A DNA stretch of 64,000 nucleotides from Moniliella sp. 'wahieum' (taxonomy: Eukaryota > Basidiomycota > Moniliellomycetes > Moniliellales > Moniliellaceae): contig RSEE01000048.1 of NCBI GenBank assembly GCA_003971905.1, positions 62,001 through 126,000 on the forward strand. Direction: 5' to 3'. Shown piece by piece: positions 47,717-57,390 of this stretch. The notes under the pieces were generated by a model, which made no database searches, had not been told where the DNA came from, and saw only the letters and a program-made list of their open reading frames with translations. Made by a program: the position numbers and the translations under genes. Position 1 is the first letter of the stretch. Every line of letters begins with the position of its first letter.

Positions 47717-49243
47717 CGCGTGACGTCACCGCTAATTATTGGTCAGCACTGTATTTCCGCTCGTTGAACGTTGAGCCATTCAAGTCGTTCGCCTCTATCT
47801 TCCCTTACCCAAATGACACGGCGGGAAAAGCTGGTGAAGACATCGAGGAAGGAACCGCTGCCAGTTCCCGATGGCTCCTTAACTAATTAAGCGGCCTTGC
47901 TTCAACTCCGGTCTGATGGCGAGAGATGATGCTATGTCACTATTACAAAGCAGTTTGACATATTTGGCCACGGGAAGGCAAACGAGTATAGGCCACAAGG
48001 CCCTCGGCCCTCCCTCTACTCGCTCACCAGTCACTGCGATCAAGACTTTTTGTTAACTATGTTTCTACTTCTAGCAGCGGAAGGACACACGAGGAACACC
48101 ACGTTCACTCACTAGACGCGCGCATGACGGCAGCGGAAGCACCCAAAAACATGGGCTGCGTCCGTCCATTTTGCACCACCATTATGTATCGTCACTTCCA
48201 CGTTTTCACTCACATGTTGTTCAGTGAAGTACTGTGACTATTGCTCTTTCAGCAGCCAACACGACCATAGGCTACAAAGCTTGACGGAAACAATCTGGCT
48301 TGAGAAGAAATGTGCGAACCATTACGATGTGGGGCTGTGGCAAGCGTCATTAAGAAGTCCCCCTATTACAGAGGTATAGTCAGCCCAAAAGCTTCTCATA
48401 GAAGGTTATACCGGTAGTGGGGTTCCGTGCTTGGTGGAGCATAACATTCCTTGTTTCAGGAGCTAGAGTATACAACCACCATTTTGCCATTCGGGCGAAA
48501 GCATGTTAATGTCCGTGTCGGGCTTGGGGCGGGGAGAAGTCTTACTCCTATCAGCCATACCACAGCTTGGATTTAGTTGCGCCCTTTCCACAACCGAGGA
48601 GTACGCCCAGTAAGTGGCTAACTGCCGCCTCCTCCGTGGGTCGATCCCAGGGATTCCGAAGGGAAACGGGCAGCGCGGGAGTGGACGACTCACTCGTCGC
48701 CCGTCGACTATAGAGAGAGAGGAACGACTCGCATCGTCCCGATAACTTGCCTGGGGCCATTCGTGAAGTAGGACAAAAAATGTGTTGCGGCTTCTTGCTA
48801 GCTGTCCACCTCTTCCTCCAGTGCAAAGTTCTGCCTGCTGCGGAAGACTTGGCGCCGGTCGTCGTAGCAACTGGACACAAGCTAAAAATTGCCAGATGCC
48901 ATGCCAGGTAGGGACGGGGTCAAGGTGGGGGTTCTTGCAGAGGTTGAAAAAGAAGGTTGCGATGCACGGAGTGAGGGTGGGGGAGGTCCTGCGGGTGTGC
49001 TTCACCAAGGCCGAAAAGCGTCAGAGTGCCGGAGGAAGAGGATTAATGATGCCGATGAGGCATGATGGATGATGCATGATGATCATGCCTGAAGCCCTGA
49101 AGCTTGACGGCCTGAACGTCAGAACGCCTGTGGGGGCATCAGCCCGAAAGTGTTACATTTCAACTTCAAGTGGGTGATCATTTCCACGTCAGAGTGGTTG
49201 GCTGCGTCTGCACCACCACCATCTCGTCCCGCTCTGTGCTTCC
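47717..49243. other. Intergenic stretch without recognised gene
   Basis: 1.5 kb. A 181-codon minus frame at 48463-49008 has uneven composition and no recognised motif. ATGATGCATGATGATCATG words occur at 49065-49085. It probably holds the upstream regions of the 44.5-47.6 kb gene and of epsilon-COP. Confidence 0.4.
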
Positions 49244-50298
49244 ATGAGTCTCGCATCAGTCCAAGCGCCTTCTACCAAGGCGCGTATCGCAGCTGCATCT
49301 CGCAGGCTACCTCCCAGACTACCATGGGCGATGCACACGATCCCGGTGTGGGTCTTCTCTACGCTGCTCGCGCCCAGATTGCTCTGGGCGAGCCGCAAGC
49401 AGCGCTCGCCTTGGTACCTGCCAGTGTGGCCGAAGAGCCATCGGAAGCTCTTTCTTCTGCAGCCGCGGCCGTTAGGCAACTCGCACAATACACCAATGCC
49501 CTTGACACGGCTGATCTAGGCGCGGCGACGACGCCCTTGCAGCCTTGACTGAGCTGGCGGCGGATGCCGAATTTGCTGCCGACACCGCCGAGCTAGGCGT
49601 CTCTGCTCCCGCTGTTGTCGCCTTTGTGCCGCGACGGCTATGGTCCAAGAGGGGACCCCCTTGGTGCTTTGGACGTCCTGAGCACCAACGCTGGTGAGAC
49701 GGACGATCTGGAAGTTATTGCCCTCCGCATCCACATTTTGCTCTCCATTCACCGCACCGACTTGGCCCAACAGCTGTTCAACCAAGCACGTTCTTGGGCG
49801 GAGGATTCGTTGCTCATTCAGCTGGTAGAGGCTTGGATTGGACTGGCTCAAGGAGGGCGCGCTGCCCAACAGGCGTATTATGTACGACGAATTGGCTACT
49901 GCTCCTGGTGCTCCGGGCTCGGACCCCTCGGACCGGGCGACTCTGCTCGCTGCCAAGGCTGCCTCTCAGATGGCCTTATCCCAATGGACGGAGGCGGAGG
50001 CAACCTTGGTCAGCGCAAAGTCATTGGACCCACGCAACGCCGATGTGCTGGCCAACTTGGCAATCTTGCAGCCCCATCTATCGCGCACCGGTGCAGGGGT
50101 GCAAGACGCTGTACGTACGTCCGTTCTCCTACCTGACCCTTGTCTACTTGGAATGGCTAACACAGTGGCTGACACCGGTGTCCTTGCAGAGCGTTGAATG
50201 AAGCTCAACCCACGCACCCACTTGTGGCTACGTACGCTGAACGAAGCGAGCTGTTCGACGAACTGGCGGCCAAGTTGGCGATGGAGGTGGTTGCTTGA
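49244..50298 (+). CDS. SEC28: Coatomer epsilon subunit (epsilon-COP)
   Basis: COPI vesicle-coat subunit that stabilises alpha-COP in retrograde Golgi-to-ER traffic. TPR-like helical pairs are visible: SAFYQGAYRSCISQAT (49262, as in the usual N-terminal FYxGxYQ motif), ALDVLSTNAGETDDLEVIAL (49660), RTDLAQQLFNQARSWAED, SLLIQLVEAWIGLAQGGRAA plus QQAYYV (49810-49880), ATLLAAKAASQMALSQWTEA and NADVLANLAILQPHLSRTG. An intron fits at 50111-50189. The last exon reads LNEAQPTHPLVATYAERSEL and ends at 50298. The start codon is uncertain: no Met lies in the first conserved frame, and 49244 is the nearest upstream ATG one indel away. Four frame breaks. About 300 residues, as expected. Confidence 0.87.
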
Positions 50299-50493
50299 AC
50301 ACCATTTCCTGCGTCAATAAAGTCTGGGTGAAGTTTCCAACTATGGAAATGAGGGCAATGGCCATCCATCTAGGAACAAAGCAAGTGATTTTTTCCAGAG
50401 AGCTGCATCCACTTGGAGCCACCCACAGAATCAGATGAGGGCAACAGGGAGACATGACAATAAGCTCGTCTGCGGATGCATCTTGTCCGGCAT

Positions 50494-51563
50494 CTACAGC
50501 AGTGATAAAGGGGAGGTAAGGAAATGCCGAGTGACTAGGCCCTCGTATCTACCAGCGAAACAATGGCGCGGCACCCTTGCAACAGCAACTAGAGGTATTG
50601 TTGCACCATGCTTAGTACCAGCCGCCCCAGGGGCTGCCTCACCCTCCTTCGCCAAAGACAGATAGAGGTCACGCATGCGAGTGTTGTCCACGTTAGCGCC
50701 CTGGGGAGGCTTGGCAATCGTCTTGCTCTGGTCCGACTCGAGACCAAGATATTTGTTGACCCGCTGCCACGTCGTGCCCTCGACCAGATCCTTGTCCCGC
50801 TGGGCAAGCAAAGCCGCTTCGTTCTCCCTGCAGTCAATACAAGTCAGTCACGCATGCTATAGGCTCTTCGGGAAGACAACGCACTTGTTCTTGGCAATCG
50901 TCTTTTCCTTCTTGGTATTGTACTCCTCGTAGAACATGTCGATCTCACGCTCCGCGCGGGAGATCGTCTCGCCCTTAAGCTCTCGGCCGTGGCGTTGCGA
51001 GCCGCAATGTCATCCGCTTGGCGGGAGCGCCAGGCACGTACCGGCTCAGGCTCCCCCGTCTCATCATCGTCGTCGTACGGGTTGGCCGGGCAACGGCCAT
51101 AGATGGGCCGGAGTTGAACTGGAACGTATGGCTCGGCTCCGCGGCTCCTCACGAGAAACAGCAGCTGGGGCTGCATCTGCAATAGCTTGGTCCAGTTCGG
51201 GGTCATTGAACGCAGGGAACTGGTCCTCAAATGCAGCTTTGCGTGCCGCCGTGTCGGCATCGTCGTCTACAGCAAACAAGGAGGCAGCCATGTCAGCCCC
51301 TGCCTGAGGAACGGGGGGAGCAGGGGCAACGGGTTCGTCAAAGCCAAAGCCACCCGGACTCAGTACTGCCGGTTCGGCGCGGCGGGCTCGGCACTCAGCT
51401 CGCCATCAACGCCAATGGCAGGGAAGCGAGAAGCCGTGTCGTCTGGCAGAGCGGGGGCTGGGGGCGCGGCGCCAACGCCGAGCAGGTCGCTGTCGGCAGC
51501 CAGGTCTCCCAAGGCAGCGCGTTCGCGCGCGAGGAAGTCAGCGGTAGGGTCCGTCTCAGCCAT
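50494..51563 (-). CDS. CLC1: Clathrin light chain
   Basis: Regulatory light chain bound to clathrin heavy chain in coated vesicles. The start at 51563 gives MAETDPTADFLARERAALGD. A disordered acidic stretch follows (QFPAFNDPELDQAIADAAPA), then the heavy-chain-binding coiled coil starting VRAWRSRQADDIAARNATAE (about 51030). A 57 bp intron (50828-50884) interrupts KNK/ENEAA, and exon 3 has LAQRDKDLVEGTTWQRVNKY and LGLESDQSKTIAKPP, ending RMRDLYLSLAKEGEAAPGAA. Family proteins end soon after this point, so the true stop may lie near 50600 in another frame; 50494 is the stop of the open frame. Frame breaks occur near 51360, 51100 and 50990. It is convergent with SEC28, about 195 bp apart. Confidence 0.9.
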
Positions 51564-52467
51564 GGTGGCGATGCGAGTGTGGTGGTGGGGCAGTGATCCG
51601 AGAGTGCCTTGAGCTCAGGCTGAGGCCAGGCCAGTTCCAAGCGCGACGCCAACGGAGCAACGTGGAGTCGGGGTGCTGCTTAGGTAACCTCGGGGGACAG
51701 TTGGCGACCGCTTCAAACAGGCGCGCAGCAAACCGCGAGCGAGGTTGGCGCAGCAGCGGAAATGCGCCATTCCGCCACTAGCTCCCCTGTTCATCGACGA
51801 GACGGCACACCCCCACCCAAATGGCCCAGCAGGAAAGGGTTTAGGCCCTGGGAGGCTAGAGCCACCATGCCCATCTGTGTCTCTCCCCCATAGCCGTGAG
51901 AGCAGCAACGAAGAACTAGGCCATGGTGTCGCCAGCTAGCCTGCGCCTTTGCGCACAGGGGCAAAGCCCTCAATTTTGCGCAAGTACAATAGCAGACGTT
52001 TGGTCAGTGGCGTGTGTTGAGGTGAAAATGGACGGTCTCATAAAGTGGTTATATCGACAAAAACACTGAACACATCTATGACGAGATGCCCTTCGGCCTG
52101 TACATGTCGCCTCAATGGAATCGACAAACGCAAGCAATATCAAAACGGGTCTTCCACAGCTGATGGGGTAATTGACAATGAAAAGGGAGGTAGCGTCTTT
52201 AGCACTACACAGGTAGAAAAGAGGAGCGAAAGAAGAAGGCGACGGCCGGGAGAAAAGGCGTCACGTGCCACTAGGCAGAAGAGATTATCTTGAGAATATG
52301 GTGGAATAATATGAGTGTCCGTCATACCACGTGTTCATGAAAGAGGTTAGATCCCGTGTCCCCAAAGGGCGGTCCTCCCATTTCACTTTTTTTTTCGAGA
52401 CAAAAGTGGAGAAGAGAATTGGGGGGGAACAGGCCAGAAGGAAGGCTGAAGTGCTAGATCACGTTAC

Positions 52468-52788
52468 TCAGAAGAGTGAAAAATGCTGAGCACACGATCG
52501 CAGTGATCGCACATGAAAAATGTCCTCCTTTGTGGGACCGTGTCTCTGCTTTTCGAGATGCACCGAGGGAGCGGGGCCTGGTGCCATCCCACCATCGGGG
52601 GGATAGTAACCCTGTGGAGGATAGCCTCCCTGAAATACCTGAGGAGCCCCAGGAGGTGGAGCCGAGTATCCCTGAGGGGGATAGGCACCGTAATCAGGTG
52701 CGGGCGCACCGGCTTGGACCGGTCCATGAAGCTCGTTTTTGTTCCCGTACGAGGGAGGAGGCTCAGAAGGTGGAGGATACGTTGCCAT
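52468..52788 (-). CDS. Small Pro/Gly/Tyr-rich protein
   Basis: A 106-codon frame starting MATYPPPSEPPPSYGNKNEL with repeated YPPQGY units (GAYPPQGYSAPPPG, GGYPPQGYYPPDGG) and a polar end. PPQGY-rich N-termini are common in small fungal and plant proteins with a Cys-rich membrane anchor, but no Cys-rich tail is present in this frame. An indel or an intron near 52600 could hide the real C-terminus. The function is unknown. The start follows a plausible leader and the composition differs sharply from surrounding DNA. Confidence 0.5.
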   Translation of the reverse strand: MATYPPPSEPPPSYGNKNELHGPVQAGAPAPDYGAYPPQGYSAPPPGAPQVFQGGYPPQGYYPPDGGMAPGPAPSVHLEKQRHGPTKEDIFHVRSLRSCAQHFSLF

Positions 52789-54539
52789 TTTCCGACAGCC
52801 AGAAAAGAAAGACGGAAGGACTTGAGGCGCGATGTTTGCACGCAGGTTGGCAGTAGTGCTTCGATGCGTCTACTACCACCGACGATATCGTTGTGGCGGT
52901 AGCTACAGTGTTTTTGTGGTCGCGGGTGCTGCACAGCGCAGGAACGTTGGTAGCGGGAGAGGTGACGATCAAAACAGGATGTGCGCGTAGGTGGCGATGT
53001 TATCAAGAGGGCTTGTCAGCTGATTACGCCACGACGGTCGCGGTTCGAAAATAACGCCAAAACATACAACACAGGCGATACCCCGCTACCTACCTATATG
53101 CCTGTTGCACCGTGGCTGCTGTGAGTGGGGCACTGCCCTAGTTAGAGGTTAGACTGGGCTGCGCGGCGCTCCACCTTGGTAAGCCCTTGCGTAGTAGACA
53201 CCGCTTGGCGCATTCCTCTGTTCTACTTACCCCCCACTTTCGCTCAACCCGTCACCTCGTCCTCGCCATCTGCTTCTGGTAGCTCAGACCGCGCCGACTG
53301 CCTGACGTATAGTGCGTCGCTTACACCCCTCTTACTCCATGCCATTGGAGCATGATGCATGATGCATGACCGCGAAAGCGATAATAGCCCTCCTAATAGA
53401 GATTCAAATGTTAATAACATGCGTCATGTATGCGCCCCCTCTCCTCCCCTCCCCAAGCCTTCTGAGGTCTCGGGGTAGCGTTGTGTAGAGTTAGGACTCA
53501 GTTAAGATGCCCCTACTACTATTGGGTTGGGTCATGACTGTAGTAACTGTTGGAGTTGGGATTCTTCCATGATTCTTCCATCGTTTTTTATAAAAGTCCG
53601 GCCACACACCTTTACAGTACAGTGTACTGACCTGGCCGAACAAAACGGACACGACAACGCCCGCACGAGGCTGATTTGAGGCGATCAACTCTCATGCGTT
53701 GATTGGCAGTTTCCGGTGCGACCTGACCGCAGGCCCCTAGCTGAACTAGTGATGATCTCGAATATAACTGGCTTGTCTAATTTCTCTCCTCACCATCTTG
53801 TCATATACGAATGGTTATACATCACGATCTCATGGGAAGGTATCGGGAGGGCGTGTGGTAGAGTTCTTTTGATGAAGACTTAGTTCTCTCTGCCCCCCTC
53901 TCAATAATGCGGGGGAGCGATCGCTTGTGGAGATGAGTTGATTTACGCTGCGCCAGTTCTCCAAAGGCGCTAGCATCGTTGAGATGCAGTTGAACCTCGT
54001 CATACGGCCTCAACGCACTCTCGCCTCCATCATACTGTGGGACCCGGCGTATTGTACGGATGCATAGTCGAGCTCATGGGATCTGCAACGAGGGAAAAGG
54101 ATGATGTATATCTGAGAGGTTCAGCCCGTTCAGCAACCACGCTCTCCCTACTCTGACGTTCGCCAATCTGACACTTCTTCACAACCGGACGCCGCCGCGT
54201 GCCATCAGATCCATGCAAAAAACTGTCTTAATGGTTTCGCCCCGTGCATCTCCTTTCACTGGAACCGTGGTGTTCCGGGGGCGGTACAGTTTTCTCGGTG
54301 TATATAGAGCCCCGCATTGCGTATGCCTCTGATCGAAATACACTTCACACTACTACTGTTAAGCTAGTGGGGGAGAATCAGTGGGTGATTTGAATCCATT
54401 CTGCGCGAATCCTTTGCGGACGGCCATCACATGGTATAGCACGGGAACACTGCGATCCATTTTGTATACAGGACCCAACAGTCTTGATGGAGACCTCTTA
54501 GTCTGCTGTGAAAACAGCCTGTGGGCAGCAGTATAAAAT

Positions 54540-55110
54540 GCTCCTACCTCCTGTTGGTATATACCTTTCTTGATCTCTTCAGGACGATATATATACGCAG
54601 CCCTCTCTAAGGATTGTTCTGGTTATAGTCTTGGTCGCGCACCCTGTGTTTCCTACCGACCGACAAAAGCTTGTCCAACATCAGTCAGTGACACGTCCAC
54701 CTTCTTCCTTTGATCGCCCTCTCTTCGAATTCTTCACTCTCTCTCACTCACATGAATCGAAAATTAGCCGTCTGTTATTATACACTTCAGACCGTCGACA
54801 CCTGAAGTAGCAGCACTTATCGCCTTTTTCAATTACATGAGCAGCTCCCCCACAGTACGACTATTACAGCGGCAATCATGGTAACAGTATGGCCATTATG
54901 GACTCCTTCAAGGAGCCGTGGCCAACGTACACGTTGGTCCGTTTTCGTAGGCCATGAGGTGCTGCTGCGCAGACACAGACCCCAAACTAATAATATAGAA
55001 GGTGTCTTTTCCTCCGTCAGGCTCTATGCACTCGCTCGGCTTTTCGGGTGGGATCTGAAGCAAAAGGTATACTGTGCGTGACTCCGATTGGCCGTCCAAG
55101 ACTTTATATA
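54540..55110 (+). repeat. Diverged repeat, copy 2 (partner at 2.4 kb)
   Basis: Same orientation and block order as 2390-3010. The blocks are TTGATCTCTTCAGGA, GCAGCCCTCTCTA, CCTACCGACC, a short Tyr/Gly/Asn-coding stretch near 54855-54890, and GCGTGACTCCGATTGGCCGT with CCAAGACTTTATATATA at the end. The two copies have diverged heavily, so the duplication is old or the blocks are under constraint. Confidence 0.5.
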
Positions 55111-55964
55111 TACCCCCGGCCTAAACTGTAGGATAACGTCTCCCGTCTCCGTCCCCGCCCCTTTTTTTTTGGGGGGGGGAGGGCAGTGATAACCCCACCA
55201 CCGTGGGTTGCCTTTTACAACTGATGGGACATCATTGATAGCATCCCTCTCCAGCAAACCCAATGTTCGATGAGGTCGATGAGGCGGTCCTTCCTTCACC
55301 CCTTTCTGCTCTTCCATTTTGCAGAGCGTTGAGGGTCAACTTTTTGGAGAATCGAATCTGTGGGCTGCGGGGTAGTTGGACGCCGGTGACGCCAGTGACT
55401 GTATACCGCTTTTGGCGGCGCCATCACCTGCATCACCATCACCAAAGTTAGAAAACGGAGACGAACGTGCAACACCATTAGCTGTGATGAGACCTTGGAT
55501 CGGAACAGGCCGGCATATAAGAAAGTATGAACAGATGTTGCCCCCATTGCGGCACCTCATCAGCTCCAGTCTTGTATTACTCGCGTTGAATCAGGTCCGG
55601 GACGCTCCAGCAAGTCTAAGATCTAAAATGGTCCAACCTCGAGGCACCTGCCACATGTTCTCTTTAACGATCTGGCTTTGAGGGTTAGGGGAAATATACT
55701 AGTACAGCGAGCAGATAGATCGATGGTGGAGGGTAGGCGATGCGGGCTTCTGGTGATACATGGGACACGTGTTATGAGTAGTTCTCCACAGGGGATTGCC
55801 ATCGGCCTTAATCCTAGAGTACGACTCGGGAGCACTCGACGATCCTATATGGATCAGCTACAAGGAAGCTTTCAGACAAGGCGTCAATACAAATTGGTGA
55901 GCCACCAGTCTTCAAGCAACGTCTGAAGGAAGTGGCACGTGACAGGAGGGACGGGAGATGATCG

Positions 55965-56085
55965 ATGAAGCGAGGATCAGGGGGTGCGCGCGGAACTCTT
56001 CCGCCAGGCTAGGCGAGCGTCACCGATCAACTGAGGGCCGTGGTGCAGGGGGACCCTAGCACACTACCCTGTATCACTTAGGCCT
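55965..56085 (+). repeat. Repeat C, copy 3 (truncated)
   Basis: Shares GATGAAGCGAG, GCGGAACTCTTCCGCC, GGCGAGCGTCACCGATC and GAGGGCCGTG with copies at 12603 and 15500. It ends earlier than the other two, which continue about 80 bp further, and lies 43 kb away from the island, so repeat C is dispersed. Confidence 0.7.
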
Positions 56086-56279
56086 TCGGAGAAATATTCG
56101 CTCCCACAGATTTCGAGCGACTGGAATCCCATGGAGGATGAAGTGGAAACCACATCATCAAAGACGGTTTTTAACAAACCACCACAACGATCGGTGTTCG
56201 TTTGCGATGTCGGCGTCTAAAAGAGGGCGTCCAACGTCCAACTCCAACGTCCAACGCACAACGTTTTCTCAGATGTCAG

Positions 56280-56375
56280 ATGCCAGATGCCAGAGATAGT
56301 CAACGTCTCCACGATGTCAGCGTCTCAAAGATGTCAGCGTCTCAAAGATGTCAGCGTCTCAACGATCTCAACGTG
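56280..56375 (+). repeat. Imperfect 21-base tandem array (GATGTCAGCGTCTCAA type)
   Basis: Four consecutive variants of a unit reading GATGTCAGCGTCTCAA plus a few bases occupy about 56310-56375, preceded by AACGTCCAACTCCAACGTCC (from 56229). No coding role is apparent. Confidence 0.65.
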
Positions 56376-57390
56376 TGTCCAACTGAGGTGCATTTGACAG
56401 GTGCCAGGAGAAGCTATTTTTTACTGCGCGTGTGTTTTGATTAAGGGTCCTGTGGAGGAAAAAGAGTCCTGCCGCAGCGCAGCGCGCTTGGGTGGTTGCG
56501 TGGCATGGGCGGAGTGCGTTGGGTGCCGGGGAAGCAATGCGCGCTCCGATGTGCTGACCGCACGGCAGAACCACTCGAACCCCTTTTTAAGGGCCTACTA
56601 TATAAGGCCTAAGACCTAAGGCCTTTTACTTGATTACGGGTCTACTATGCGCGCAATGCACAATGGATAGCCGGCTGCGGGTGGGGTGGGTGGGTGTTGG
56701 CCACTGGTACACTGCCGGATGTGCTTGGGGCCCGAGCCGGACGAAGCGACTGGTGACTGGTGACCGGTGACCGGTGAGTACAAGTAGATTGAGTTGAATT
56801 CGGACATCTGGGTGGGAACTTTTGGGCTCAGCCTCGCGCTGAGGCAGCGCTGCGCCACAGTGCCGACGAGTGTGCCAGGGCAGTGCCCGGCAGTGCCTCG
56901 CACTGGCTCGGCGCAACAGCAGAGGCGCTGCTGCGCTCTGCGGCGCCCCTGTCCCTGCGTCAGGCACTTGGCAGCGGCAGCAGCCAGCGCTGCGTATGGT
57001 GCGTATGGCGCGTATGCCTGCGGTGCTTTGGTGTGCGCCGCCCGCCTCCTTTTCTCAGAACGGGGTTCTGCGTTCTGCCAGGCGAGCATCCCATGTGGTG
57101 CAGCCGTCGCACCCACCACGGAGTACTGATGCATGACGCGCCTGCATCCGGCCGCTGTGCACTCCCAAGGCCAACGCCTCGGCAGCGCTAAGATCCCCGA
57201 TCTAAGATCCTAAGCCCTAACCGCCGGTACCCGGAAGCGCTCCCACCGTGTCACCGGCATCACCGCATCACCGGCGGTGCTGTGCATCCCGCAGCATTGA
57301 TTCTGCCCGCCGGGAATTGGCCATCGTCCCCCTCCCCTCCCCCTCCTCCTCTCCCTCCCCCCCTCCTTCTCCTCTGCCGCTGGTCTGGAC

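Larger units (their letters stand above)
52789..57390. other. Gene-poor, repeat-bearing stretch
   Basis: 4.6 kb with no convincing gene. It holds a diverged repeat at 54540-55110, repeat C copy 3 at 55965-56085, a CAACGTCCAACG and GATGTCAGCGTCTCAA cluster at 56228-56375 (four imperfect copies of a 21-base unit), a G/T homopolymer junction at 55161-55178, and GC-rich sequence from 56820 on. Confidence 0.45.

Noticed and set aside
48463-49008. Minus-strand frame of 181 codons
   Set aside because: Composition looks random and no family motif is present.
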